Below are positions 10,386-23,191 of a stretch of DNA of 64,000 bases, piece by piece. Source of the DNA: Plotosus lineatus (Eukaryota > Chordata > Actinopteri > Siluriformes > Plotosidae); assembly GCA_024760905.1 (NCBI GenBank), contig CM045729.1, forward strand, positions 75,066,550 to 75,130,549, read 5' to 3'. How positions within the stretch are numbered: position 1 is the first letter of the stretch; each line of letters opens with the position of its first letter. Under the pieces are notes generated by a model. It was given only the letters and a program-made list of their open reading frames with translations, did not search any database and was not told the DNA's origin. A program made the translations under genes and the position numbers.

Positions 10386-11749
10386 AAAATTCCCCATTCC
10401 ACAATTATTGGCACCTTAACAATTTCTAGGTAATAAATGTAATTAAAGTATTTCTGTCATTTTTACAGTTGTTTTCCCCGTTTATCAGGGTATCTGGGAA
10501 AATTTAATTAGTAATTCATCACTTCCTGTTTCCCTGGGGTATAAATATTATATGACACAGAGGCCATTTCTCTTATCAACTCTACAAGAAAATAGCCCCT
10601 CGCCTGCATGTGCGCATATCTACTGTCAGAGGAATTATTAAGAGGTTTAAAACAACCGGAACAGTGCTGAACAAGCCTGGAGAAGGGCACAAGGTTATTT
10701 TGCTACCACGCACAGTGAGGAGGATTCCAAGAGAAATAAAAGGTTCTCCAAAGCTCACTATGAAAGAATTGCAACAAATGGTAGGATCTTGGGGTCACAA
10801 AGTCTCCAAAACAACTATCAGGCATCAGCTACATGCCAACAAGCTCTTTGGAAGGCATGCGGTGGGGGGGGGGGACACTTTTCTCTCTCACAATCATAAA
10901 CACAAATGTCTGGATTTGATATCCATACTGGGACTTCAACTGGGATCATGTGCTTTGGTCAGATGAAACCAAGACAGAGCTTTTTGGCAAGAAACACTCT
11001 AAGTGGGTTTGGCAGAACACAAAAGATGAGTATGCAGAAAACCACCTCTGAGAATGCCCACTGTGAAGTATGGGGGAGGATCGGTGCTGCTTTGGGCCTT
11101 TTTCTCTCACAGTGGTCCTGGGAACATTGTACATGGCATCATGAATGCTTTGAAATACCAGGAGATTTTAAATTAAAATCTGGTGGCTTTTACCCAAAAA
11201 CTGAAGATCCATCATCACTGGGTCTTTCAGCAAGATAATGACCCGAAACATGTGGCCGAATCTACACAGTTCACCAGACACAGGATCAAGATGTCCATGG
11301 GAGGAGATCTCAGTCCCCACAACTCAACTCCACTGAAAACCTGCAGAGTGAGCTGAAGAGGAGGGTGCAGAGGAGAGAACCCAGGCTGCTGGATGATTGA
11401 AAGAGATGAATGGCCCAAGATTCCTCTTTCTGTATTCTCCCTTCTCATGAAACATTATAGGGGAAGATTAGGTGCTGTTTTATTGGTCAAAGGGGTTTTT
11501 ACAAAGCATTAACATCAGGGATGCTAATAATGTGGCACTCATGATTTGATGTAAAATAATTATTTGACAATGTGGGATTTTTTTTCACACTGAATAAATG
11601 TACTTGAACTTCTTCTTTTCCTTTCGGTTGGATTTTTCTCTTTTTTACATTGTGGTCCATTATTATTTAGAAGAGAAAAAAAAAAACAATTTATCAAAAG
11701 CTAAAGACTACATCTTAACCATGGGTGCCAATAATTATGGAGGGCAGTG
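10386..11749 (+). mobile_element. Tc1-like DNA transposon, degenerate
   Basis: Inverted ends are visible: acaattattggcacctta at 10401 and gggtgccaataattatgg at 11723, ending gggcagtg. The length (~1.36 kb) fits a whole Tc1 element with its left tip eroded. One transposase frame lies between the ends. Confidence 0.85.
10600..11450 (+). pseudogene. Tc1-like transposase, inactivated
   Basis: The N-terminal paired-like helix-turn-helix region is readable (STVRGIIKRFKTTGTVLNKP ... SPKLTMKELQ). The DDE core follows: WSDETKTELFG near 10955-10990 (first Asp), FQQDNDPKH near 11228-11254 (second Asp) and STENLQSELK near 11324-11355 (Glu). Stops and frameshifts break it after about residue 85, near 11040 and near 11170, and there is a G-run insertion at 10862-10872. 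Confidence 0.8.
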
Positions 11750-11750
11750 A

Positions 11751-12517
<767 letters not shown>

Positions 12518-12700
12518 TTGTCTACGGTGTGAGGCATCTTAAAGAACCATTACTGACTTTCAACAAGACAAGAGTTTCCGTCCTGCGATGGCCTGGTGAG
12601 CTGTTCAGGGTGTACTCTGCCCTTGCCCTGAGTCGGATGGAACGGTGCCAGGCTCCCTGCCACCCTAATTAGGATTGAGCGATTCAGAAAAAGAATGAAC
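12518..12700 (+). mobile_element. SINE family A, 5' truncated
   Basis: It begins in mid-body (tgtctacggtgtgaggc) directly against the Tc1 fragment and runs to the L2-like tail (ccctaattaggattgagcga). The tRNA-like head is missing. Confidence 0.8.
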
Positions 12701-15700
12701 GCATTTTATACAGAGCAAGGGCAATTCCAAATCATTATTAACTGCAATAATCAATACAGCCGTAGTATGTTTTCGGTTTATTTTATTTTAATTTTGTTTA
12801 GTTTTGTTGCGAAGTTTAAATTGCTTCATTTCCTTTACACCTACACATTTATAATGAAAATTTTCTATCAAATGGTTAAACTACATGAATGAGCATCTTA
12901 AATGAGCAGGTATTTCAGCTGAATTTCTCTCACTGACTGATCCAATTAATGAGCAACATTATCAATCCGAGGCTTATTTAGTGCAGTGCATCACTTCTAA
13001 AGATTCCTGCTGGAACCACTGCACGCAGTTCTAATCAATTTGTGTTCGTCTCAACAACGTGTGTGAACTCGAAAATGTGAAGATAGCAAGCTGATATGGA
13101 ATGTCTTGACCAAGGTGTGTACCATATGGAAATGGGTAGTTTACTCATTTATTGATTTATTTATGTATTTTTTTTGTTTGTTTGTTTGTTTACTTATGTC
13201 GCAATTTCCTGTTTCATTAGAATGCTATAACCTAAAACCACAAAATGGACATACACCATAAACCTACAGTGCAAACTACCAAATAAAAATAAGCTTCTGG
13301 TTTTCGTGACTAATGGGCTCATGATGTTATTATAATTGTCTGACAACATGGAAAAGGATCCCTGCAGAGATACACCTATATCTGTTTACATCAATAAGAG
13401 CTGAGAAACCGAAGGAAATAACTGTTTTTTTCATTTGGTGTTTTTACTTTTGTCTTCTTTTTTGTCTCCCATGCACATCCCATTCAGTGCATGCACTTGA
13501 TTATCACACAGGGTCTGTTTTCTGATGTTTACAAAAGGAGAAGTCATGCAGAGTTTGTGAAGGAATCTATTTCCATAGCACCAAAGAAACTTTTGGTATT
13601 ACATTTGGGGGGGGGGGGGGGGGGGGGCGTCTTCAGGAATCTTTGGCATTATTAAAGTAAACAGACACAGGAGTGTGCATGTTGTCAAGCACTTCAATGA
13701 GATTAGGATCAGTGGGGAACATAAGTGGTTGTTGTACTCAGGTGAATGGCCTGTAGAGTCAGGGTGTTGTCTTTTTATACAGTTACGACCCTACAGTTAA
13801 AAAAAAAAAAAAAAAAAAAAGCAGCTTAGTCTGATTAGCTAATAGTGGAGCATTGCTAATGCAAATCCAAAACAGCTACTGAACTATTGCTACTAATGGA
13901 ATATTAACTAATTTTGAGAAAAAATACTCAACAAAAGATAATTTTTAAGTTGCCACCCACCATTCTGACACTCTATAATCTACTTTAAGCGGAAAAGCTT
14001 TCAAAACTGAGAAATCAACCTATGTTCCAGCTTCCTGGTTACCTCAATAAACTGGCCAACCAGTCTACAGTGTTGTATTGGTAGATGTATTTTGAAACTA
14101 CTTCCTTCACCTTTAGGCTACGTTTTAAACATCTGGTGACTGGCCGACAGAAACGAGATTTTCAGCAGAGTTATAGCATTTTAATTCACGTTGGAGCACC
14201 TTGGTGGTTTTTGTATCCAGTAAAAAATTGCAATGGAACAAGTGGGAAAATAGTGTGAACGTTAACAAATCCCAAAGTTTTCCTCTAACTTTTATTTTAT
14301 TTTTTTGCCTTCAGTAGAATCCATTCCTCTGTAATTCGATGCTCTCATTTTAAACGTTGTTATCTCTAATTCAGTGACTTATTAAAGAGAGCGATGCCAC
14401 ATACTGTATCTCAGCACATTGGTCTTCAACTTTTACACACTGGATTAGTTCCACCAGAAGAAGTCAAAAATTATTTCAATGGGGGATGCTAAAAAATTTT
14501 AGTGATACAGTTCCAGTTTTATTTATAGCACGCCCCTTTCCTCCATACCACCATCACCACGACCACCACCATTTCCAAAAATACAATTATAAAATAATAA
14601 ATTACATCCTGGCATCTTGTTAGAAGATCATTTTAATTTTTCAATGTATTGCCACCAAATTAGGGCATGATATTTCGAAAATATTTGCAATTTATGTGAG
14701 AGAAACGGAGTTCCCTTCATAATGTATTGCATTTTAGTGCCCAAAACAGTTGTTCAAATACATAACACCAATGACAATTATTTCATTATGTACACACTCA
14801 CAGAGTCTTATACTGTATATACATTCATACACACTCACACTAACAGATAGACAGCTTTATGAATCTTCATTAGCACATTAAGCAGGCTGTTCACCTCATA
14901 TAATGCAGGCAATGGAAATGAAATACACAAACACAAAACAGCAGCACATAATTAATTTTTGTTTGAGGATTGTATCAAGCATAAATACGTGTTTGCCGAA
15001 AGTTTCCATCGTTCAAGTTTAATCAAAATGACTCCTCTTTACAATGTAAACCATACACTTGTGTTAATGAATAGAGAGTAGTCCTAAAACTTGCTCTGAT
15101 AATAGGGATGACCATAATCTCCATGTGACTGTATGACTGATAACTTTCTAAAAATTCGCTCTGGGTCTTCTTCATGGTCTATAGAAGAAGGAACAGGCAG
15201 CAGAACTTTACAGAAGATTCTCATTTTGTTCAAAGTAAAATTAGAGCATAATCAATGTCAATATATAAGGAAGATAAATTCACTAAATATGTATACAAGA
15301 CTCCATTTCGAAGCATCTCTTGTTGTGTACAGTTCATTAAGCATCGTGTGAACGCAACTCAAAAGCACATTAATCAATTTCAGCAGAAGAAAATAAATCT
15401 TCCATGACATTCCAAATAAATCTGAACATAGAATAATCCTGAATTTATTATATTTCATTTTTTAAGGGGTCCTGCTAAAGAAAGTTGTTTGAATAGATTT
15501 CACTCATGTTGTCGTACCCTGAGGGCAGTACCATCGTTGATACTATGATGCATCCGGAAGCATACTAGCTAAATTATTGCTGTATTAAAATCCATTTTTA
15601 ATGATTTTTTTCTTGTCTGACATCTCATTTTATTTTTTATTTTTGTATAGTGCTTATTTTAAAATGACCAAAACACTTAAAATTAATGATGAATAAATTA

Positions 15701-15929
15701 TGAACCCCTAGAGAAAATAAAAGCAATCGGCCAATTATTGTAATGTATTAAAAAGTTGTAAATCGTTGTATGTGATCCTGGAGTAGTCCTTAATGCAGAA
15801 TAGCTTTTATAATTTTCATAGGATCTGAACCTAGGGACTTTTAAACTTTGCAAAATACTGTTTTTGTTTTTTGCTCTGTGTTCCTTCCTTCGCTGTGTTG
15901 ATTTATTCCTGTTCATATTGAACCACTAG
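12701..15929. other. Unassigned DNA, no gene seen
   Basis: 3.2 kb with no convincing coding frame and no repeat family shared with the rest of the window. It has a G run at about 13607-13627 and an A run at 13799-13820. Distal 3'UTR of either gene or conserved non-coding DNA could be here but cannot be recognised by eye. Confidence 0.5.
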
Positions 15930-16905
15930 GAAATATAATTATTCGTTCATTCCTCTTGAAGGTTGCCAAGACTGGACTTAACTTTCTTTCAATAGACTGG
16001 AGCTTCCGCTTACAATGGTGTGTATCATTGATGTGTCAGGTTACTGATTGCCTGTCAAGAATGGTACTAGAGACTGCCCAATGTTCAGAGAGGCCCTCCC
16101 ATAAAGCCACATACCTTAATCAACGTGATAAGCGCCCAGGGCGTTTAAAAAATTGGAGTATTAAAATGTTTACCAGTGGAACGGTAAGTGCTTATTACCA
16201 TTGAGGTGGAAAACATGAATAATAACAGAACACTAAAGGCGTTTTACTGGTATTTGTGTTATTCAGTTTGTAGTATCAACCAAATTTCTTACATGAAAGC
16301 TGAAAATAAACAGAAAACAGCATAATTTATAATAAAAAAAAGACCCTTTAATTTTCCCTCCCGGTGCCATTCCTTTGGATATTTCCCCCCATGTAAAATC
16401 GAGCCAATCAACATGAATGTCAACTTTAGCACATGGCACATTGAACCAATCAACACAAAGGTCAACTTTAGCACATGGAAGTTGAAAAATCACATGGCCG
16501 GGAACATCTTTAAATGTATCAAGTTAGTGAGCATGAGAATCGGGTGAAAATACTCGTCATCACTTTCTGATAAGTCCATATCTGACTCATCGATCCATTG
16601 ATGCTCTGAATGAATTTTTAGAGCACCTGTTTTTTTAGAGCATGGCGGAACAATCAAATGTGTTGTTACTGAAGAACATTATAGACATTCCCCAGTGGTG
16701 GGGGGTCTTGAAATACCGTGTAAACTCACTTTTACAGGCATTGAACGCCTCATTTTACGGTTACAGAGACTGATCGAATAAAATTGCTAAATCTGATCTA
16801 CTATTTTGCTCCCCGTACACATGGGCGGTAATTAGACATAAGAGCAAAAACACTGGAGGGGAGCGCTTATTGGAGCAGGGTGCTTATTACGTCAGATACA
16901 GTATA
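15930..16905. mobile_element. Possible degenerate DNA transposon
   Basis: Phrases such as 'gataagcgcccagggcg' (16130) and 'gagcgcttattggagcaggg' (16861), with 'gtcagatacagtata' at the right, resemble the ends of old cut-and-paste elements. No transposase motif is legible. Weak call. Confidence 0.25.
16398..16486. repeat. Two-copy tandem duplication
   Basis: A ~43-base unit occurs twice: 'gtcaactttagcacatgg' follows 'ccaatcaacatgaat' and then 'ccaatcaacacaaag', with a few differences between the units. Confidence 0.8.
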
Positions 16906-17049
16906 TAAGGTCCAAAGAGTTGGAATGTCTTCTAGTGTGCTTCAACAGAACAGAAACCAAAAAAAAAAAAAAAAAACACCCATGCTACTTAAAAAAGTAT
17001 TATGATCTTATTTATCATTATTATCTTTAATAGTTTGGGTAATTAGGAC

Positions 17050-17398
17050 ATTGATGGCCTGGTGATAAAGGTGCTGGATCACTGATTCTCAGGTTGGGGG
17101 TTCAAGCCCCACTCTCCACAAGTTGTCACTGACCCCCACCCCGTGCAGCTAACTGGTTTATCAAAGGCCGGCCATGTCTCTCAATGTCTATGGTGAGAGG
17201 TTCATGTAAAAGAACCATTGCTGACTTTCGACAAGAGTAACTGCAAACCCATCAGCGTGTTTCCACCCTGGGATGGTCTGGTGAGATGTCCAGGGTGCAC
17301 TCTGCCCTTGCCCGGAGTCTGCTGGGATAGGCACCAGCCTCCTCGGGACCCTAATTAGGATTAAGTAGTTACAGAAAATGAATAATGATGAATGGATG
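17050..17398 (+). mobile_element. SINE family A, nearly full length
   Basis: Head tgatggcctggtgataaagg with B-box ggttcaagcccc, body, and tail taattaggattaagtagtta, then cagaaaatgaataatgatgaatg. It lies about 630 bases past the hs6st3 stop, so it may fall within or beyond the 3'UTR. Confidence 0.8.
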
Positions 17399-18026
17399 AG
17401 TTTGGGTAATTTGTGTGAATATTTGAAAGGATAAAGGCCATATTAAAGGGGCCCATTCACTTACCATGCATGAACATGAAGTAAGGTGTTAACTGGAGAA
17501 AACAAAATAAGATCGACTACGTTGGCTTTCTAAACCCTTTTCCTACTCCTGTATGTGTGTAATCTATGACCCATTCTCCACCCGCAATGATAAAACCATC
17601 ACCATCTTTAGGCAAGTGTACAATTCAGAACTATCATCATAACAAAAATGTCAGTCGTCAGCACAGACACAGATGATGTAAGCAGCGAAAACTCTTTGCA
17701 CTAGATAACATTGTTATTGTAACACTTGAATTGTAGAGCTGGGGTGGATTTACCAGGAAACTTTTTTCCAAAAAAAACTTTAGTATTTCACTAAAATGAG
17801 CTGATAATCGCCTGCTCTTTGCTCATATTGCATTAAGGTCCCATATAAACTATTCTGTGTGTTTCAGCTTCTCATACTTGACCAGTTATGTAAACATTTC
17901 CCAGTGTGCTGACTAATAACTTCATCTCAAACTTAAAAAAAAAAAAAAAAAAAAAAAAACTGAATGAAAAATATGGACACTCAATTACAACTTGTCTCAG
18001 TGTTGTGAGCCTTTTTGTCAGCAGCA
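17399..18026 (-). other. hs6st3: Presumed 3'UTR or downstream flank of hs6st3
   Basis: No coding frame or repeat family is seen. An A25 run lies at 17935-17960. No clear minus-strand AATAAA stands out close to the stop, so the transcript end cannot be placed. Confidence 0.4.
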
Positions 18027-18717
18027 TCACCAGCGTGCCACTTGGCTGGTGTAATCGTCTGTGGTGGCAGGCTGCAACTGGTTTTCTTCTGACTGCTTTT
18101 TACTCTGGTTGTCCCTCTGGTCATTTTGCCAGCGGCGTTCCTGTCTCTCCTGTTGGTGTGCATACTGCACACGCTGCAGGAATAACTCCTTGGCAAACTT
18201 GTAGAGTTGCACATCCAGGAAGTTGAGGCGTTCAATACGGTGACGCACATCTTGGCGCAATTCCACCCCAGCAGCACGTGTACTGTTAAGCTGCGTAAAT
18301 GCTGCAATGAAATGCAGCCGAAAAGTACGCTCAAACAGATATTGTGTCTTACGCTGGAACTCAGTGAGGCCATAGAAGGCCATGTTTTTCAGATTGCTCA
18401 TAGCGCTGGCAAGCAGAATAGCACCACGCTCACTCTCACCCATGGAAGAAAGGTTATAACAACCAACCAGGCTCAGATCAGCAAGCATGCGCACCTGCCT
18501 GTTGTTAGCAAGATTATGTGGGCAGCCCATAAATTCTGCTAGTGTCACACCTGACCAGTCATCACCGCTGTAGCATGAAGGTAACTCAGCTTGAGTGGGT
18601 GCACGACCATCACACATGTGGAGTGATGTCTTCCAGGTGGCACCACGTTGCACATGCTTCCATTCACTCAGATAGCGTGACACTGGATCTCGCAGCATGG
18701 TGATGTAATAGAAGTTC
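18027..18717 (-). CDS. hs6st3: Heparan-sulfate 6-O-sulfotransferase 3, last coding exon
   Basis: 229 codons plus stop encode the C-terminal half of a Golgi type II enzyme that moves sulfate from PAPS to the 6-O position of glucosamine in heparan sulfate. It begins NFYYITMLRDPVSRYLSEW, the 3'-phosphate PAPS-binding motif. DDWSGVTLAEFMGC, NNRQVRMLADLSLVGCYN and FGLTEFQRKTQYLFERTF-like blocks follow, all typical of the family. A charged Gln/Arg-rich tail ends in YTSQVARW, close to the YNSQVVRW end of HS6ST3; HS6ST1 and HS6ST2 end differently. NLS and NST are possible glycosylation sequons. The exon starts after the acceptor AG at 18718-18719 with one base of a split codon. The long open frame into the intron (to 18800) is read-through. 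The first exon, with the signal anchor and 5'-phosphosulfate loop, lies beyond the window. Confidence 0.93.
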
Positions 18718-18730
18718 CTGCAATAGAGAA
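18718..18730 (-). promoter_or_regulatory. hs6st3: Splice acceptor of hs6st3 last exon
   Basis: On the minus strand 'tttctctattgcag' precedes the exon: a pyrimidine-rich tract and a CAG. The conserved protein similarity starts exactly here. Confidence 0.85.
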
Positions 18731-18865
18731 AGCAAAGGTAGTCAGTTCCAGACATCTGCAGGCATTGTGTTGAGCAACCAAAAGTATGAATCTGACTCAA
18801 TCAGTAAAAAGACCAGTCCAAAAAAATTCAATAGTAATGATACAGCTGAAAGCTTTATATAAACT

Positions 18866-19235
18866 CACTCACTCACTCACTGAACCACTCAATTCTATTA
18901 TGCTCACAGGAAGGATGGAGCCTATCTCAGCCAAGTTTGCGAGAGGGCAGGGTACAATCGGAACAGCTTGCCAGACCATCGCAGGACTAACATGCACATA
19001 AAACCATTCACACTCACACTTGGGGGCAGTTTGGAAAAGCCAATTAGCCTGATGTGCATGTCTTGGGACTTTGGGAGGAAACCCACACACGCACGGTACC
19101 CAGTGGAAAGGTTCCCAGTGGAAGCCCACACAAGCACGAGGACAACATGCAAATTTCCAAACACCGGAACTTGAACCCAGGACCTTCTTTCTGTGAAGTA
19201 GACATGTGAGCCACTACTCCACCATGCTGGCCTTA
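18866..19235 (-). mobile_element. SINE family B, full length
   Basis: Read on the minus strand: head ...gtggagtagtggctcacatg, B-box-like gggttcaagttcc, body with cacactcacacttgg and ttgggactttgggagg in reverse, and tail ending in (GTGA)n. This is the second SINE family here (compare 40312-40662 +). Confidence 0.75.
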
Positions 19236-19947
19236 AACCCATTTTCCTGTTAACATTCCAGGGCAAAAAGTTAAATATTTAATAGTTGTGATCAGGTTGT
19301 TAATGTATCAGAGAACAAGTTGAATATTTCAACTTGGGTGTTCTCCAATCAAGTCCAGAAAAAGACTAATTTACAGGACGCTTTTGGGAGAGCAACTGTT
19401 ACACAAAACATTTAATACATATCATACCTTCTCGAGAGACATAGGATCTACTTAATTATTTTAAATCTTAGAACAGCAGCTGAACACAGGCAGAAAAAAT
19501 GGAGCTTTTATTTTAAAGCTGTAATCATCTGGAAGCAGCAAAGGTAAGAATGGAAATACAAAAAGTCTTGAATTTTATTACCTTTAATTAATGGTGTATT
19601 AAATATAAAAATAGTGGAACATTTGTATTCATTAATATTAAAACAAAAAAAAATACATATTGTACCAGAGTAAAAATAAATAAATAAATACAACATAATT
19701 TATTTATATATATTTCATATGTACATATATGAAATATACTTTACTACATTGAAAGTGCACAATCTGATTTTTCTGATATCTGGGAAATAAAAATATTTAA
19801 TCTGACTGTTTAATGGTTTTTTTTGTTTGTTTGTTTGTTTGTTTTTTTGCTGAGTGATTTTTTTTATATTTACTTTGCTTAAAGTGAGAATTACAGGTTG
19901 TTCTGGTCACTTCAGTCGGCATTGTCACCATGCTTTAAAATAGGGAA
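19236..19947. other. Intronic DNA, nothing recognised
   Basis: AT-rich with short (TAAA)n and (GTTT)n runs. No gene or known family. Confidence 0.5.
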
Positions 19948-20571
19948 GCATATATATATATCGCCACAGCAAATGATCTGCCTCCATCTCTCCCTATCCT
20001 CTGCATCTTCTACTCTTACTCCAACGACCTTCATGTCCACCTTCACCGCATCCATAAATCTTCTCTTTGGTCTTCCTCTGGGCCTTTTGCCTGGTAGTTC
20101 CAACCTCAGCATCCTACGACCAATATACTCACTATCCCTCCTCTGTACATGTCCAAACCATCTCAATCTAGCCTCTCTGACTTTATCTCCAAAACATCTA
20201 ACATGTGCTGTCCCTCTGATGTACTCATTTCTGATCCTATCCATCCTCGTTACTCCCAAAGAGAACCTCAACATTTTCATCTCTGCTACCTCCAGCTCTG
20301 CCGTCTGTCTTTTCCCCAGGGCCACTGTCTCTAAACCATACAACATCGCTGGCCTCAACACCGTGTTGGACACTTTTCATTCTTGCCGATACTCTCCCAT
20401 CGCATATCACACCGGACACTTTTCTCCAACCATTCCAACCTGCCTGCACACGCTTCTTCACCTCTATTCCACACTCTCCATTGCTCTGGATTGTTGAGCC
20501 TAAGTACTTAAAATGCTCCACCTTCTTTATCTCTGCTCCCTGTAACCTCACCGTTCCTCTTGGGTCCTTCT

Positions 20572-20576
<5 letters not shown>
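19948..20576 (-). mobile_element. RTE-type LINE, 3' portion (family R1)
   Basis: The minus strand encodes the C-terminus of an endonuclease/reverse transcriptase ORF: YLGSTIQSNGEC, then after a frame shift RPAMLYGLETVAL, LRWFGHVQRRDSEYIG, RPRGRPKRRFMD and AEDRERWRQIICCGD. The same stretch recurs at 33104-33470 and 42811-43397. The 3' end stops at 'tgtggcga' followed by (TA)n, so the usual 'cccctgaag...ccgaaagg' end is missing. Confidence 0.85.

Positions 20577-20660
<84 letters not shown>
20577..20660. repeat. (AC)n(AT)n microsatellite
   Basis: About 36 AC units followed by ATATATATATA, at the 5' edge of the RTE fragment. Confidence 0.95.
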
Positions 20661-20799
20661 GATAGGAATGATATGAGATAGGAATTTTGGGTCTATATCA
20701 ATTTCAAATCGCAAATGAAGCTAAGGTAAGTAAACCAAATCATTTTCTTCGAATAATCAATTTTCGCATAAAACCCAATCGAAAGGTGAAAAAGTAATA

Positions 20800-21588
20800 C
20801 AGTAAAACCTCCGCTGACGAACGCTTAAGCTCACGAACTTTTCGCCTCAAGAACATTAAATTTGCGAGCATATAGACTCTGCTGACGAACTAGTTTTCGG
20901 CGGACGAATCAAACCACGCGGTCGAACAGCACCACGGTGGCGGCCACGAGAAGCTGACGCACGCTCACGGCGTCACAGTTAAATCACCCCTTTCTTTGAG
21001 TGCGGATGTGGTTTGTGTTTGATAGACATTTTGGACCATATTGAGTGTACTTTTGCTATTATGGGACCGAAAAAGACCCCACCACAGGCGGAGATCATTG
21101 AAAAACACGAACGAGGTGTGCGTTTGTGTGACTCAGCGTCCCAGTACCAGTACGCCAAGTCTACCATTGCTACCATCCTTAAGAACAAGGAAGCTATTAA
21201 GGGTGCGTGTGTGGCTAAGGGTGTTTCCAAACAGTAGGCGTTTACAAACACTCCTTCCAAACAGTAAGTCCCTCCCTCCCTCCTCCTCCCACTCCATTCC
21301 ATCAAGCCATCAACTACCATCACAAAGGTCAATAAAACGACTTTATTATACAGTACAGTTTATTTCTTTAATTACAATACAATAGCACATTTATTATACA
21401 TAAAATAAGGTATATTTTTGTGTAGTTTTAAGGCTTATTTAGTAGAAAATTATGTTTTATGGGGACCTGGGAACGGATTATTCTCATTTTAATGGTTTCT
21501 TATGGGAAATAAATGTTCGGAAGACGAACTTTTCGCCTCACACACACTTTCTGGGAACCAATTATGTTCGTGAGCTGAGGTATCACTG
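20800..21588 (+). mobile_element. Tigger-type non-autonomous DNA transposon, copy 1
   Basis: 789 bases flanked by TA. The ends are inverted and similar: CAGTAAAACCTCCGCTGACG on the left, and CAGTGATACCTCAGCTCACG read inward from the right. Inside is only the first part of a Tigger transposase (see 21061-21237), so this is an internal-deletion derivative. A second copy of the same length lies at 63210-63997 in opposite orientation. Confidence 0.9.
21061..21237 (+). pseudogene. Tigger transposase N-terminal (CENP-B-like helix-turn-helix) fragment
   Basis: 58 residues from MGPKKTPPQAEIIEKHERGV to a stop. KHERGV...YAKSTIATILKNKEAI matches the CENP-B N-terminal DNA-binding fold of pogo/Tigger transposases. 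The catalytic DDE domain is absent. It could at most encode a DNA-binding peptide for the element's own ends. Confidence 0.8.
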
Positions 21589-21718
21589 TATTAATAAAAA
21601 CGAGTCTGGCTAAGGATGTGCATTCCTATACATTTCCAACCAACAGTAAAAGTCTGTTGTTATTTAGGTGGAATTTCAGCACTCTGGCAATAGAATTCAT
21701 GCTAACTATACCACAAAT

Positions 21719-22255
21719 TCAGAATTTATAAAACATTTCAATATCTTTTAAAAACTGCAGGAATACTGAAGCATGAAATTTAGTAAAACGATCATACAAG
21801 TTGTTAAAGTTAAAATGCTGGTACCTAGTCTCAGCAAAATCTGTGCAATCTATTAAAATGTGCTTGATAGTCAGGGGTACTGAAAAAGTGTCCCACACAG
21901 GCGCAGGCTCCCCTTTCAATAAATAGCTGTGTGTAATGTAAGTGTGACCAATACGAGTCCTGGCCAACACTACTTCTCTTCTACTAGTTCTACTTGAATA
22001 GGGATATAAGCATTGTATAGTGGGCTTTATGAGATGAAGTTTATTGTTTGTCTCTTCATCCCACTGGCTCTGCCACGGACTAAAAACAAAATTATTTATA
22101 CGACACTTTACGTCAGTATAGGGGACCTTATTCTCAGAAACACGATTATTAAGAGCTTCCTTCGCTAGTTTATCGGCCTTTTCATTACCTTTGATGCCGA
22201 CGTGACTGGGGCACCAAGCAAACACTATATTTTTTTCCAATCTCAATGAAATCAT
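21719..22255 (-). pseudogene. Nimb-like RNase H end and C-terminal domain
   Basis: 178 codons starting in the second half of RNase H: VFAWCPSHVGIKGNEKADKL, with the His and final Asp. A region ending in TIKHILIDCTDFAETRYQHF (a His/Cys motif typical of I elements) follows. The third RNase H Asp would lie at 22256-22318, where A-rich sequence has replaced it. Confidence 0.75.
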
Positions 22256-22317
22256 GGCACCTTTGTAAAATTTTTAAAAGTGTAGTGTTATTAAAATCAT
22301 TACCCTTTTAAAAAAAA

Positions 22318-22815
22318 TCATAAAATCATTTCCATCGTAAGAAGAAACAGAATCGCACGCAATTCTGCTGGAAAAATAGAAGCTCCATCCAAAAGTTGGA
22401 CCTGGACATTCAAACCATTGGTGACTGTAGCGACTGCTACTCTGTTGTTCTCCTTAGAGCCATCTGTATAAATAGCCCTAAAGTCCCAATATAGATTTCT
22501 CAATTGACCAAACATTATTTGAAACACTGAAGGATACAAAGAATTTTTAGGAAATTCAGATAAAGACAAATTTATATGTGGTCTCTTTAATTTCCAAGGT
22601 GGGATATCAGGTATATCATATGGTTCTATATTCTTGAGATCTGGACACACAGCTTTAAGTGAATCTTTAATTCTCAAAGGAAATGGATGAGTAGCTGTTG
22701 GTTTGCTTTCGTAGACCCGCGTGTTTCTGGTTTGAAAGGCTTGCTCATATGTAGGGTTGTCCTTGTTTGCATTCAGTTTTATAGCATATTGAAGGGCGAG
22801 TTTTTCCCGACACAA
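22318..22815 (-). pseudogene. Nimb-like connection domain and start of RNase H
   Basis: 165 codons. IKDSLKAVCPDLKNIEPYDI and DIPPWKLKRPHINLSLSE form the linker typical of I/Nimb ORF2. RAIYTDGSKENNRVAVA carries the first RNase H Asp and PAELRAILFLL the Glu. The frame is lost near 22318. Confidence 0.75.
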
Positions 22816-23191
22816 ATGTAATGGTAGTTCATTTGCTTCAACATGCAGACTAGGAATCGTAGAAGTTCTGAAAGCTCCTAGGCAGATTTTTAATGCTTGG
22901 TTTTGGATGGTTTCTCACTTTTTTAAATAAGATTTTCGAGCAGAGCCATAAACTATGCAGCTATAATCTAATTTTGATCTGATTAAATATCGGTCTAATC
23001 TTAACAGAACTTCACGATCAGCTCCCCAATCCATTTCAGAGACAACTTTCAACAGGTTTAAAGATTTCTGACATTTAGTTCTTAAATAGTCGATGTGTGC
23101 TTTAAAATTGAGTTTTTTTTGTCAAAAATCACACCAAATTTAACCTGATCAACAATAGGAATGTCATGACTACCAAGTTTTAGATGTGGAT

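Noticed and set aside
18718..18800. Open frame continuing upstream of the hs6st3 exon
   Set aside because: Similarity to the enzyme starts exactly after a splice acceptor; the extension is intron read-through.
19898..20497. 199-codon plus-strand frame
   Set aside because: Antisense of the R1 LINE coding region; the minus strand gives the recognisable protein. The same applies to 42741-43292 (-) and 33072-33569 (-).
21041..21385. 114-codon frame overlapping the Tigger transposase fragment
   Set aside because: It is in a different frame from the CENP-B-like domain; it also appears as a shadow at 63466-63756 (-) in the second copy.
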